Shown in pieces: positions 1 through 11,002 of a stretch of 64,000 bases of DNA. Below the pieces are notes generated by a model that did no database searches, was not told the DNA's origin, and saw nothing but the letters and a program-made list of their open reading frames with translations. The stretch comes from Trichopria drosophilae. Its lineage: Eukaryota > Arthropoda > Insecta > Hymenoptera > Diapriidae. How positions within the stretch are numbered: position 1 is the stretch's first letter; each line of letters starts with the position of its first letter. Location: positions 137,633,001 to 137,697,000 of the forward strand of contig CM059582.1 of assembly GCA_030407085.1 (NCBI GenBank), written 5' to 3'. Position numbers and translations under genes: made by a program.

Positions 1-584
1 AAATCTTAAATGGCAACATGGTTTGCGTGGGGGCTCATTTGAAAGGTATTTTCGAGACGAATTCAGATCACTGGTCATAGAGGGCGCTGCGATCATTTTT
101 CGGAGAGATTTTTAACTTTATCAGATCTTAGACGTACTAACGTTTGAAAAAATGAAAATTTCGTAGTCGCCGAATCGTGTAATTCAATATTCTTAAAAAA
201 CTATTTAGTGAAAGTTCAGACGTTTTTTAAGAATATTGAATTACACGATTCGGCGACTACGAAATTTTCATTTTTTCAAACGTTAGTACGTCTAAGATCT
301 GATAAAGTTAAAAATCTCTCCGAAAAATGATCGCAGCGCCCTCTATGACCAGTGATCTGAATTCATCTCGAAAATACCTTTCAAATGAGCCCCTACTCAA
401 ATCATGTTGCCATTTAAGATTTTTGGCCCCCCTCGTGCTCCCCGCCCCCCTTGAGGTTGGGGGGCCCAAACCCCCCCTCAAAAGATAGCTTGTTTGAAAA
501 ATCGAATCACATGTTTCGGCGATTTTTGAAATTTTTATTCTTTCGAAAGTTATTCAATCGTCCCGAGACTTTTCGTACACCCTG
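1..584. mobile_element. Foldback element, right part (non-autonomous, mariner-type end)
   Basis: Positions 1-200 and 223-422 are an almost perfect inverted repeat around a 22-bp loop, and the left arm probably continues beyond the window. The right side runs on to a terminus reading TACACCCTG at 576-584, followed by TATA. The arm text (TGGCAACATGG, CTCATTTGAAAGGT, CACTGGTCATAGA) recurs in the 59443-62074 foldback. I therefore read this as a non-autonomous member of that TA-targeting family. No coding potential is seen. Confidence 0.75.
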
Positions 585-1625
585 TATACAAGCCAAGTAG
601 ATTATTTGACCTCGAAATTAACTCCAAGTGCGACCGCAAGGACGGAGACCTTAAATACCTTGTGGAGATATTTGGGCTAATGAGATAAACTATGGAGCGG
701 AAGACCTCGACTTCCACTTCAGTCATCCTCTTCACCAGGTGCTCTGAACATAGTATTCGCGTACTATTCATAGTACTACCCTTTTAAGACCTGGCACAAA
801 TATTTTATCTGATAAAATGAAAAATTACAGAGCTCGATATCTGGACCCCCTAATCGGCGATCGTTAACAACTGGTGCACATATTTAGCTGATCATATAAT
901 AAAGAAAAGAATTTTCAATCCTTGAAATGGTGATGATAAAACTAACATATGTAATTGTTTTGGTTTCAGGTTTAAATTAAATAAAAAGAGCTGTTTAAGA
1001 AAAGATAAGGAAATGTCTATCATAAATGAAGACTATTTAGATAAAAACATATATTCATTTCATATATTTCACATTAGTGTACAAATTTGAAATAAAATAA
1101 CATACAAATTTATTTATATATTTATTATAACAACATACATTGTAAGCATTCAACTGACGAACAATTTCGGAAACACCTTCATAGAAATGAAACGTCAAGC
1201 CCAACATTGCTGCCTATGAGATCACACAAAACTGAGATCTGCTTGAAGCATAGCTTGAAAATGGAAATTTTGTAGCTTCTGAAATTCTATGAAAATGTAA
1301 GCAATCTGTACTCAAATGTGATGTTGAAACGATCTTGAAAATTAATTTTTTAATTAACAAAAGATTCTGCATACTATATTTATGAGGGAAAAGAAATCGA
1401 AAATGATTAAAAACAAGTGCGAACAACCGTATTAAGAATTTGAATCATTTCTCTTAATGTCATATGTTGTTATTATTTTCAGCTCTAAAGTTCATCCAGC
1501 TTCGTACATGTTTACAATTTTTGAAGCATTTCATGGCATTTTAGTATGGAATATACTAAAAATATTTTACAGAAATAAATTAACCCATTGAGTCACGCAT
1601 TTTTCCTTTTATCTAATTTAGCTGA
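585..1625. other. AT-rich intergenic stretch, nothing recognised
   Basis: Only short chance reading frames occur here. I see no protein motif, RNA gene or clear repeat. The stretch lies between the foldback end and the core-box repeats. Confidence 0.5.
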
Positions 1626-1629
1626 AAAT

Positions 1630-1990
1630 TGTTACTCGGGTTTTTTCGGGGTCGCTGATAACTAATCCGAGGTTAGTTTTACGAAATTCAAAATGTTTGA
1701 TGCAAAATAGCGGAAACAATTTAAAATATAATTCCATTTGGACAAAATTCGTTACTCGGGGGTTTTCGAAGTCGCTGATTATGAATCCGAAGTTATTTTT
1801 TCGAAATTCAAGACGGCAGATTTACTATGATAGACAAGAATTTAATATGTAATTCTATTTGAACAAAATTTGTTACTCGGGGATTTTTATTGCGGCTGAT
1901 TAAGTATCCGAATAAGTTTTAAAAATCGAATATAACATGTGCACATTGTAAAATATTACTCTATTTGAACGATATCCGGTATTCCGGCAA
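1630..1990 (+). repeat. Three ~120-bp degenerate tandem units with core box GGTCGCTGAT
   Basis: Units are aligned by GTTACTCGGG, a T-rich run, and GTCGCTGATA at 1651, GTCGCTGATT at 1771 and TGCGGCTGAT at about 1891, each followed by AATCCGA-like text. The spacing is 120 bp. The same core occurs in either orientation near 26441, 26565, 33400, 33540, 50846, 58094, 58650 and in the 62.1-62.9 kb array. Confidence 0.7.
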
Positions 1991-2270
1991 TTTTCAGGTG
2001 TCATGTTACCCGTGTGGAAAAATATATGTGTGAAGGATTATGTAAAAATTGAAGCTAATTGTATGCCACATATATATGAAACTTTTCCCCGTTTCAAGTA
2101 ATATATAGGTAACCCGATATACGCCTGTGTATGTTGGGCGACTGCAATCCTTCGCCGCCGCCGTTCTCCGTCCACTCGACTCTCAAGAGTCTCGAGTCGT
2201 TGCCCCTCAGCGGCGCGCGCCATCCGCTGCGTGCGAGCTCTGTGGGGCCCGACCGCCGAAGTAGGAGACT

Positions 2271-2335
2271 CGTATAAAGTCGGGAGCGCACCCGATTCGA
2301 GCGATCAGTTGTTCGTGCGGTCGCCGGACTAGCAA
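2271..2335 (+). promoter_or_regulatory. Core promoter: TATAAA plus TCAGTT initiator
   Basis: TATAAA lies at 2273-2278 and an arthropod-type initiator TCAGTT at 2305-2310. The spacing from the TATA T to the initiator A is about 34 bp, slightly longer than usual. GC-rich sequence with CGGTCGCCGG follows. The surroundings are much more GC-rich than the rest of the window. Function is inferred from motifs only. Confidence 0.4.
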
Positions 2336-2429
2336 CTCTTCTAGCTGAGGAGCGCCTCAGCTATCCGAGCGTAACACCCGTCTTCCGAACTCCGTTTCAT
2401 GGTGAGGTCACCTCACATTCCTCCCCCGC

Positions 2430-2650
2430 TTTTCCTTTCAGGCGAGGACACCTCGTCTCCAAAGGCAGGGAGACCCTGCACCCGCGATCCCGCGTCTTTT
2501 TTTGTTTTCCGTTTCCGTAGCTAGTAAATCTAGATGTAAGTAACCTTACCTTGTTTTCCTTTCAGGCGAGGACACCTCGTCTCCAAAGGCAGGGAGGCCC
2601 TGCACCCGCGATCTCGGGCTTTTTTGTTTTCCGTTTTCCGTAGGCAGTAA
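2430..2650 (+). repeat. 124-bp tandem duplication with GCGAGGACACCTCG box
   Basis: Two near-identical copies of about 85 bp start with TTTCCTTTCAGG and contain GCGAGGACACCTCG, GGCAGGGAG and CCCGCGATC. The GGCGAGG boxes lie at 2441 and 2565. Each copy contains a CGAGG/CCTCG hairpin, and each is preceded by a pyrimidine tract plus AG that resembles a splice acceptor. Confidence 0.7.
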
Positions 2651-2965
2651 GATAGCAATTTCTTCCCACCCCTCGCGGCCCGCGTGCATGATCTCTATTT
2701 CTAATAAGTTGCGGTTAATTTAGTAGTAATTGATTTTCATGCGCCGAGACTCGTGTTTTTCTTTATAACCGATTATGTTTATCTTTGCTCAATCTATGTA
2801 TAATTTACACTTACGGACAAATCATTTACTGTATCTCTCTTTTGTACTAGCTTTAAGTTTTGCAATAAATGCATTGTGTGATCCAAAATAACCCCGCTTT
2901 GTCATTCAACCCCCCCCCCCCCTCCTCTCAGCAGAAAACTCTTCTAGTCTTACATAACCCTATAC

Positions 2966-4290
2966 ATTCTCGAGTTGATCCGGCAACGAGAAGAAAACCC
3001 CGTTACATATATAATAAATAATTCTAATATGTACGTGATCATTCACCGATTGTATATACGCATTTATTATAAGGAAAAACACAGGAAATTGAAACAATTT
3101 AGATTATTGGTCAAAAATGAATTATTAGCTATTACTGTATCCATTAAAAAAGGTTAAAAATCTTTAAGAAGAGGACTGTGTTGTCGAAAACCGTAAGTTT
3201 CGCTAGAAAAACGACAAGCAAATACAGATCCACTTATCTATAATGTTACCGAATAAAATGCGAAGGAGATGTGCTCAATGTAGCACTAAAATTAATGAAA
3301 GAGGACTGGCTCGTGTCGGAGGACAACTGGCTAATATTGGAAGACAGTTCATTAATGTATAGAGACGAACTACTTGTCTACTTGACTACTTGTCTTTAAA
3401 AACAAAACATTATTAGACACAAGCCAGTTGTGTCGGAAAGACAAACCACTAGTATTTTCTGCTCTCTGTACATGATACATGACGTTACGACAAATTATTT
3501 AAATTCTTAATACCGTTGTTTACACTTTGTTATAATCGTTTTCAATTTCTTTCCAGCAATCAACTATGAAGATTCTTTTGTGATTTAAAAACTGCACTTA
3601 CGAGATCATTTCAACATGACATTGAGAAAAGTTCAATTACGTTTTTGTAGAGTTTCTGGAGCTACAAAATTTTTATTTTTTCTCTGACAAGGATACTAGA
3701 AGACTTCAGACCGCTGTCAAAATTCCAACTCGAAGAAGGTGCTCCAAGCTACTTCTCAGGCAGATCTCTGTATTGTGTTATGTCACAGGTCATCAACTAT
3801 GAACTTCAATATTTATTCCACAAAGGTGTCTTCTATTCTACAAGGTCAATAGTATTCGTATTGAACGTAAAGCCGCTGATCAGCTGAGTGCAGGCCGCCA
3901 TATTGCAAGATCTGTTTCTGTCATACACATATCGAAACACCAAGTCCCGACGATTGTCCTTGTTGCACTTATTTTGAACGACATCATCCTATCTCTATGT
4001 CCTGTCGTTCACTAACGGAGCTGTCAATCCTTGTCGCTCTCAGTGTCCGATGAAAAGAAGGAAAACATTTTCGATTCTGAATCTTGAAAGCCGATCAAAT
4101 TAATTATCTATAGCTCATGTGCTGAGCCGATTTTAATCAAACTAGGATTAAATTGAAGATAAAAAAAATAAAAAATATTGAGCGTACCCTGAATGAGGAA
4201 ATCTTTGTAGGAGAAGCGTAGACGAAACATATGTGTTCCATGTTGTGACATTTTGACTATGTTAGCGTTAAAGGAGTAGCGGTCGCCGCG
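2966..4290. other. Intergenic, no gene recognised
   Basis: There are only short unsupported reading frames. A few lines repeat the words GAGGACTGG and GACAACTGGC near 3300, which is too little to define a repeat family. Confidence 0.4.
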
Positions 4291-4305
4291 CTATATGTAT
4301 ACAGC

Positions 4306-4584
4306 ATGTATATTATGTTGCGTGATAAGAACTTGGCGCTAGGAGCGACCGCTCCTCTTGATGAAGATTTTAAACCAGTTTTGAAAATCATGTCTGCAAG
4401 GGGTAAATTGGTTCCGACAGCCATACATTATGATACTCAACATCACAGAGAATGTGTACGTGTAGCAAACCGTCGCAGCACTGATGCCTCTAAAGAAGCC
4501 AGGTCACAACGCAGAAACGCTATTTTGGATGAGCGTTATGAAGAAGAGGGAGGCTTATTGCATGGTGCAGGCATCGCTGATTAA
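4306..4584 (+). pseudogene. Mutator-like transposase, C-terminal fragment
   Basis: This 92-codon frame ends in a run of basic and acidic residues, then GLLHGAGIAD. That closely matches the end of the better preserved MULE gene in this window (VMYGAGMF at about 50080). In the family the last domain is a basic helix ending in an L-x-Y/H-G-x-G-I motif. The upstream transposase core is missing; sequence before 4300 shows no homology. The fragment is probably a relic of a separate copy, because the N-terminal fragment at 6538-7113 lies on the opposite strand. Confidence 0.45.
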
Positions 4585-5277
4585 GAACAGGTAATATTTT
4601 TCACGATTTTTCTTTGAAAATAACTTTCTTTTCTAAAAACAACGTTTTCCGATACCTTGTTGATAAAATCTCGAACTACTCGACCGATCCTTATGAAATT
4701 GTTATCACATATTCTGTACTATACAGCTAAAGCGCATATCGAGGTATTTTTAAAATTTTAATTTTAACTCTTTTTCTTTTGCCAAAAACAGTAAAAAAAA
4801 CATGTTTTTTTTTTCGAAAAATGTCCGCCATTTGGTCAGTTTTTCAAAAATTAAAAATCGCTCGATATGCGCTATAGCTATTAACATACTGAATCTAACG
4901 CCGTTTAATTTTTTTGTTTCAGACCATCCATCCCAGAGATTTCATCAACAGCGCGGACACTCCATTTTTTAGGACTTTTTTGAACTATCATTTCATGTAT
5001 GAAAACTTATTAAAATGTATAAAAAAAAATTGTTATGCATTTCGATAGAAATACGGAAAGTAACAAATGTGATTGTTATTTTCCTGGCAAGTTTAAACAG
5101 CGCTCTATCTCACATATCACCGAATTCCAGCGTTTCCGACCTAAGGCATCCTACAAGTGTTTATTTGCAATTTAAAAGTGAGACTTTTCTATTCAAGTTG
5201 CACCGTATTTGTATGCACTTGTCATATACGACGATTATCACACATTAAATCTTCATTAACATCACGCATTTTACACT
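4585..5277. other. AT-rich spacer, possibly MULE terminal sequence
   Basis: No coding signal is seen. The text near 4690-4730 (TATGAAATTGTTATCACATA) loosely resembles that at 7405-7440 next to the other MULE fragment, as expected if both are decayed terminal repeats. The match is too weak to call. Confidence 0.3.
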
Positions 5278-6440
5278 ATGGTAATATACATCTGTAAAGG
5301 CCCATGTAGACGTAGCAATAACGAAGTAAAAAACTCCATTATTTGTGAAAGTTGTGATCGTCCATTTCATCCGAAATGCACATTTTTTAACGCTAAATCT
5401 TTCGGCAAAACGATGCAAATTTGCTCATACTGTCGTCCGAAATTTGAATCTGTCACGGAGATATCTAATTTACTGTATGACTCGGCAGAAACGGGCACTG
5501 GCCTATCTGGCATTGTTGACATTACCTCATATACAACATATTTTCCAATTGCATCAACGAAGTGTACCAGTTTCACTGTCTTCTAAAACATCTAGTAATG
5601 CAAGAAATTATCAATTTACACAGATTATGGGAAAACTTGGTAAATTAGATGATTTAGAAAATCGTCTTAACAACATAGACAGTAAATTCAAGCAAAGTAA
5701 AAAATTAATAACCCGACTGGATTGGCAAGAAAGTCGAATAACAGCATTAGAAGAAAATCAGAAATTCTTTTGAACAGAGTGTAGAACAGCGTTTTAGTGA
5801 ATTGCACCCTATACAATCTTCAGCATCGGATAAATAATGAAATAGCTAATCTCAGAATCGAGAATAAAATCATGCGACAACAAGTTAATAATATGGCTAA
5901 ACCAGATGTTAATTCAACGCCAGAGCTCATTATTTCTAATATTCCAGTTACTATTAAACTCGATAATAATGTGATTGTATCTAAAATATTAGATGCATTC
6001 GATTTACACGATATACGATCGAGTATTCTACAAATACGGGACGTCACAACCTGCATCGGCCTCGTCACCTGGACTATCAACATCGATTTTTATCGAACCG
6101 ACAACGAAATCGATTATACTAGTAATGAACGGTATTGCTGCACGGAATTTAGTCATACGCAAGCGTCGCGAAAAGAAAGATTTTTCGGGTTTGTAGCATA
6201 TTCAACATAGCCTCACAATTTTCCTTATCCATACGTGAAATGTTGAGTCCGCTTGTTTTTCAATTCTATAAAAAAGCTCGTATATTCGCTAGGGAACACA
6301 ATTTATCAATTCCAATTATAGACAACGGCGACATACTTTTACGATTAACAAAAAATGGGGACAAGATTAATATTGTTTCTGACGAATCGTTTCATCACTA
6401 CGAACTTTTTACAAGTATGTCCAACACTTTTCCGGTATAA
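5278..6440 (+). pseudogene. LINE ORF1 with PHD-type zinc finger, frameshifted
   Basis: The frame opens at the ATG at 5278. Residues 1-55 form a Cys/His cluster (CKGPC, CESC, PFHPKC, CSYC) of the PHD/RING kind. After a frameshift near 5500 a coiled-coil segment follows (5600-5900, rich in L, N, K and Q heptads). After further shifts near 5770 and 6060 comes a C-terminal part (6240-6440) containing FYKKARIFARE and NGDILLRL, resembling the FP-like domain found in some LINE ORF1 proteins. PHD-finger ORF1s are known from CR1-group LINEs. No endonuclease or reverse transcriptase follows, so this is a stranded 5' piece with at least three frame breaks. Confidence 0.55.
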
Positions 6441-6537
6441 TATCCGATCAGTGATGCAACGCCGAATAAAGAAGTGTATCCTTGCTTCTTCTATGTACCA
6501 TCACCGGATACAATTAGATTCGATGTGCCATTTTCTC

Positions 6538-7113
6538 TCAATGTTTCTTTTTTTCGTTTTGTGTAGCCGAATAGAAAAATCTACTTGCAACAGTTTGTAC
6601 TTTTTCTAGTATACTTTTGATATAATCATCGTAAGTTGTATGGTTGAGAAAACTGCTCGCTAAGTCCATCAAACCGCAAAACCTATCGCATCCAGCACTT
6701 CCCAAGCCTAATATACGCATGACAAACACAAATCTCACGTTTACTTCATACTTTGAGCCGATTTTTTCACTTGATGGAATATATTTTTGCTCTTTACAAT
6801 TTTCACATTTTACTTGAATTTTAAAGCCAAGTCTGATCTTGTCTCATGTTTTAAAATTTATACTTCCACCACACGTTGCGCACTTCACTAAAGTTGCAAT
6901 TGATGCGAAAACTAATAGGAAGTCAATCATCCTGTAATGTTTTTCCTCGTCCTCCGGCACTTTCGTCTGAGTGGAGATTTTCAGTTTTTTCGCCGACGCG
7001 CTGTTCGATGTTATTTCATCACTATTCGATTTATTGGGGGTTTGTCGCTTTTTTGGCCTAGATAATTGTTGATTGCTACTTTTTCGTTCATCTCTCGAAA
7101 CATTTCTTGGCAT
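6538..7113 (-). pseudogene. Mutator-like transposase, N-terminal fragment
   Basis: Read on the minus strand from the ATG at 7113, a basic leader with SASAKKLKIS is followed by YRMIDFLLVFASIATLVKC and ATCGG. After one stop codon near 6844 come GFKIQVKCENC and VMRILGLGSAGCDRFCGLMD. This order (MIDF helix, two CxxC pairs, then the FCGLMDL segment) is characteristic of the N-terminal half of the arthropod Mutator-like transposase family. The catalytic half is absent beyond 6538. The neighbouring PHD-type ORF1 on the other strand is unrelated. Confidence 0.6.
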
Positions 7114-7499
7114 TTTGATAAATTAAAACACAAAATCACGGCACAAATATGCACATCTGAACTGTTTGGCCTACCACGCTGAAATGTTCCTTCTCGGGAA
7201 CAATACATTCGTCGAGGCGTGAAAAAACTCGTTTGTATATACATAAAATAGACAAAACCTTCCGAGGAAATAAAGGCACAGGGACGTAGAGCGGCGAGGA
7301 TCATAAATACCGGCGCCCGGCGGATGCGTCTATACCTCCGCAATGGTCTCCGAGATGGAATTTTAAAAATAGCATATCTTTTTTAGTTTTTCTGGGAATT
7401 ACTTGAAATTTTCACACAATATTCCTGAAGAGTTATACTATCGAATACAAAAATAAAAAAAAATTCATTTTTTGACCCACGTAACCCCTTAAATCCTCA
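7114..7499. other. Probable MULE 5' flank, no gene
   Basis: Sequence upstream of the MULE N-terminus includes GACCCACGTAACCCCTT near 7475 and an A/T-rich block at 7370-7470 that could be a decayed terminal repeat. No reading frame here has recognisable homology. Confidence 0.3.
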
Positions 7500-7768
7500 C
7501 TGCGTGCGTATATATACACAAACGATATTACGGCAACTACGCTGTTATCTCGATCGAGATTATAAAATTATATTCTTCATCGTAGTAACAATTGTAACTA
7601 TTCGCAAGTTAATGTATAATTGTTAATGTATAATAGTATTATGAATAAGATAGTTATGTAGTTTAGTCTTAAGCAATTTGTAAAACTATGTATTTACCTT
7701 ATATATACTATAACCCTTTGGGTTTGTCCCAGAGTTTTCTCTAATAAATCTAAATCTAAATCTAAGAA
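7500..7768 (+). mobile_element. LINE 3' end with (TCTAAA)n tail
   Basis: The segment ends in CCCTTTGGGTTTGTCCCAGA, then AATAAATCTAAATCTAAATC. A reverse-complement relative lies at 34748-34905 with the same CCCTTTGGGT-CAGTCCCAG block and an AATCT-type tail. A 3' UTR ending in a short microsatellite is typical of non-LTR retrotransposons. No attached coding sequence is seen. Confidence 0.6.
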
Positions 7769-7779
7769 ATACATATTCA

Positions 7780-8230
7780 AAAACACTTGACTATCAGAAA
7801 TTCCTCTCCTCGATCGAGAAGCCGTATCGATCCGCGTTTTCAACTGTCATCGAGTCATGCACTCGGAGGTAAGCAGCTGGTCGGGCTTCTTCTGTGCTCC
7901 AATTGTCTCGTGGAGGCCAAAGCCCCCAAAATAAATATATTTTCAAATTCAATTTACAAAGGAACTGTACTTTGCAGATACTTATTTCTTGTACCGTCTT
8001 GTATCCTTAGAAAAAAATTATCTTTCTCGTGATATATCCCTTATGCGCCATCGCTTGTACTGTTATATACATACTGTTGTATATATCCCACAAACATTCG
8101 AAATATAAACGAATTATAATATTCGAACTCTTAAATGTATACATAAACAAATATATTCCGTTTCTTTATTTCGTGTACACATTTTTACCGGAGTTTTAGT
8201 TATAGAGCGGTCATATTTATAAATACTACT
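7780..8230. other. Intergenic, nothing recognised
   Basis: There is no protein motif and no repeat that I could trace elsewhere in the window. Confidence 0.4.
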
Positions 8231-8492
8231 CCGTGCTTGGTTGCATGGGATCGCTTTTCGCAATTCTTGTAATTCGTCTAGTGGCTATAAAATGAAGGAA
8301 AAAAAGCAGGAGTCGGCATGTCTAGCGCTCTTTTTTTTGTTAAAAAGTGTTTGGTAGTTCAATTCTGCAGCAACCAGTGTCGGACAACGCAGTGTGGCAA
8401 AGTAATATGATCCTCATTTTCATTTAAGGAAGCAAGCCGTAATTAATCACTAGTATTGCATGTTGTGTACTTGTACTTAAATCAACATAACA

Positions 8493-9015
8493 ATGGGCTC
8501 GGAATTCCAGGAATTGCGTAATTCTATTGACGCACTAACGAAGACGATATTGACACTCACGAATTCGCATAACGAACTGCGAAATGTTATTAATGATTCG
8601 AATTCAAGAATTAGCTCTATTTCTACCGACTTTCAATCGCTACTAAACAAAATTGAGAAAATAGAGTAGGATTCTATGAAGTCGAGCGTGAACAAAATTC
8701 AATTTTGTTCATGATGAAGTCAATAAGGTAAATCTGTTTTCGTCAATATACGACATATTTGAGACAGTTGGCGCTGCTATTCCTGATATCGCAGTTGCTG
8801 ATGTGTTTATATTAAGCAAGGAAAAAGGACAGCGACCAGTATTAGTTAAATTTTTACGCCAAAACATGGATAAGTGTGAAGATTTGTCTACCAAATCATC
8901 CGTTACTGAAATTAATTTTCTACTAATTAAGGCATTTAAATAGATATAAAAATTATTACTTGGTAAGGACGGTCGATTTACTAGGGAATACAACTTTGAA
9001 ATAAAACGTTCAAAT
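8493..9015 (+). pseudogene. LINE ORF1 fragment with coiled coil
   Basis: A 58-codon frame from the ATG at 8493 to TAG at 8667-8669 begins MGSEFQELRNSIDAL and continues as an amphipathic heptad pattern (coiled coil). After the stop a second frame contains AAIPDIAVADVFILS, then GQRPVLVKFL, and later LLLGKDGRFTREYNFEIK. Together these resemble a short LINE ORF1: a coiled coil followed by a compact nucleic-acid-binding domain. Stops near 8669 and 8942 disable it. The preceding ~250 bp would be its 5' UTR. Confidence 0.5.
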
Positions 9016-9514
9016 TAGACATTTGGTCTTTAATATAAACCACAATAGATGAGAAAGGAAATATGTAAATACACGAGATTTTGTACATTCGCCAGCTCCA
9101 GAATACTTGATCTAAACGGTTTCTTATATACTAATTTTAGGATTTAATGATAATGGATTCTGGTTCTCTCTAGTAGCGAAAAAAGTAACAAGTGCTTATT
9201 GTAAACACACGTTTCGTCCCGGGTTTTTGTGTGGACTCTTCAGAAAGACCACAAAAAATCCTGTCTTTTACGTGATGATTTAATAGATTAATGTAATTTT
9301 AAATGTTCCTAACAGAGGAGAGAAATATTAGGAATATTGATAAATTATATACCCACAATAATCGTAACGTGATGTCGTTAACGAAGTGAGTATACAATGC
9401 GTTCTCCATTTAGAATAAATAAGTTTAGTTGCTTTAAAAGCAACAAAATAAAATTTCTTGACCGCTTGTAATTCAATTAAATAGATATAAAAATTATTAC
9501 TTGGTAAGGACGGT
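8941..9514 (+). repeat. 33-bp direct repeat bracketing 0.5 kb
   Basis: TAGATATAAAAATTATTACT and the following 13 bases occur identically at 8941-8973 and 9482-9514. The first copy lies inside the ORF1 fragment. The intervening 508 bp has no recognised gene. A local duplication or a homology-mediated rearrangement would explain it. Confidence 0.7.
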
Positions 9515-9565
9515 TACCAGTTAAGGTAACTGGTCTATTAGGCGATCTCGCGAGGAGAAGCTTTA

Positions 9566-9884
9566 GTAAAGGGTCTAGCAGGATAAGAAGGTCCAATCTG
9601 CCCCAGCAGGGACTCAAATTAAGGGGCTTAGTCAGAAAGGCTAACAACAACTGGGAAATGATCAGAAATTGTAAAAAAGTGAAAAACGTACATATCCTTA
9701 CATAAGTCCAAACCGTCCACTGAAAACCAAATAAAATCTATTACACTTTTATACTGGTTACCAATAAAAGTAAAATCTCCTCTTTGGTCACTATTTGATC
9801 TGCCGTTCAAAGCTATCAATCCATTGATTACCATTAAAGGGTCTAGCAGGATAAGAAGGTCCAATCTGCCCCAGCAGGGATCCA
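9566..9884 (-). pseudogene. LINE endonuclease fragment with duplicated end
   Basis: The minus-strand frame 9864-9628 contains IALNGRSNSDQRGDFTF, then VIDFIW, and ends with TISDHFPVVVSLSD. The S-D-H-F/L-P motif and the D-x-I-W strand are hallmarks of the C-terminal half of LINE AP-endonuclease domains, as in the LINE-A copies here. A ~48-bp block containing GGTCTAGCAGGATAAGAAGG occurs as a direct repeat at about 9566-9613 and 9836-9884, so part of the coding sequence was tandemly duplicated. No reverse transcriptase is attached. Confidence 0.6.
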
Positions 9885-9889
9885 GATGA

Positions 9890-10129
9890 ATGAAATTTTA
9901 TTCTTTTCTATGTCGAAAATTAATAATTCTCAGAAATTTTGAACTCCCTACCCCCAAAACTGGGCTCGCTATATGTAAAAACGTGAATTTTCAGTATTTA
10001 TTTTTTATTTCGTAGCTACACTATACAATCTTTACAGAAAAATTCATGCGTGTAAATAATATTAGAGTGTAGCTACGAAAAGTTTTTCAAGTAATTTGAC
10101 CTTATAGAAACTTTTTAAAAAATTCATAA
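9890..10129. other. Short AT-rich spacer with small inverted repeat
   Basis: GTAGCTACACTATACAATCT near 10012 and its partial reverse complement near 10060 (TAGAGTGTAGCTAC) form a short hairpin. Nothing else is seen. Confidence 0.35.
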
Positions 10130-10620
10130 AAAATTCAAAACATGTTTTCTCGTTTTACTTCGACCCAAACCATAGGTCTGGCGAAGTATTGAATTTGGTC
10201 AGTTCCCGCCAAAAAATTACCCTACAGTTTTTCATCAAATGTCGACGTTTCAGGCCCTAAGGAACCCAAAGCAACAATAAAAAAATTGGTGTCCGTTAGG
10301 TTGTACGTACGTCCGTCCGTCCATCCGTGGGCAAAATTTTGTATACGCGATATCTCGCGACTGGCAGGATGAATTTAAGAAGTACAAACGGATTTGGGTT
10401 TCTCTTGGCCAAACTTAGATCTGATTAGTTTTTGGAGACAATGCATACTGGATTATGGGGAGGTTTTAAAAAAAACGCTCAATAAACACGTTTTTTCCAT
10501 TTTTTAACAAAAAATACAAATCGTACAAAAAAAATGTTTCAAACAAAAAATATAGAACATCGAATTCTCTACAAAAAAGGTTTTATTCATTTCTTCGTAA
10601 AATCAACGATAATGCCGTAA
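10130..10620 (+). repeat. Dispersed repeat, related copy at 30055-30610
   Basis: The block runs from TTTTACTTCGACCCA through GAATTTGGTCA, TTTTTCATCAAATGT and TTTCAGGCCCTAAGGA to CGATATCTCGCGA. The reverse complement of 30055-30610 carries the same words in the same order, including the ACGTACGTCC/ACGTACGTAC stretch. No coding capacity is apparent, so this is probably a non-autonomous element or a piece of one. Confidence 0.65.
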
Positions 10621-10673
10621 AAAGCAAATTAACATGAAATTAACATAAATTGTACATACACATATACAATGCA

Positions 10674-10890
10674 TATGTATATTATATACATTACATGAAA
10701 AACAGACACAGAGGAAGCAGGGGAGTGAGGCGGGTATCAGGGTTGGGGGGGCATAAAAAAATATTCACTGTAATGTTGGTGTCGGGTAGCCATGGGGAGG
10801 TGGTAGCGGGGGGGGGGGGGCGAAGCCCCGCCTCACTCCCATGCAAGAAAATGTATATGTATATTATATACATTACATGAAGAACAGAAA
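10674..10890. repeat. Direct repeat enclosing a GC-rich hairpin
   Basis: ATGTATATTATATACATTAC occurs at about 10675 and 10856, followed by ATGAA[A/G]AACAGA. Between them GGGGAGTGAGGCGGG (about 10720) pairs with CCCGCCTCACTCCC (about 10827). A G-run lies in the hairpin loop near 10809. It looks like a small inserted foldback with duplicated flanks. Confidence 0.5.
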
Positions 10891-11002
10891 CAAACAGGAA
10901 GTTTTAAGCATCAGTGTGAACAAGACGTGCTCATTTATCAGTGCTTCGGCTGACCTGCGGTCGGGGTCGAAGTTTTGAAAATGCTCAATTTCAATTTCAA
11001 TA

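Larger units (their letters stand above)
2003..2965 (+). mobile_element. Possible solo LTR
   Basis: The block starts with TGTTACCCGTG and ends near CTTACA at about 2955. It contains a TATA-box promoter (2273), tandem duplicated leader sequence (2436-2645) and an AATAAA signal near 2870, which is the order expected of an LTR. No internal gag or pol follows and I found no convincing target duplication. A host promoter with a duplicated leader is the alternative reading. Confidence 0.25.

Noticed and set aside
2038..2291. Two overlapping minus-strand frames with Arg-rich text
   Set aside because: They lie across a plus-strand promoter in GC-rich DNA and have no homology.
7011..7343. 110-codon minus-strand frame upstream of the MULE N-terminus
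   Set aside because: It overlaps the MULE start in another frame and has no recognisable motif.
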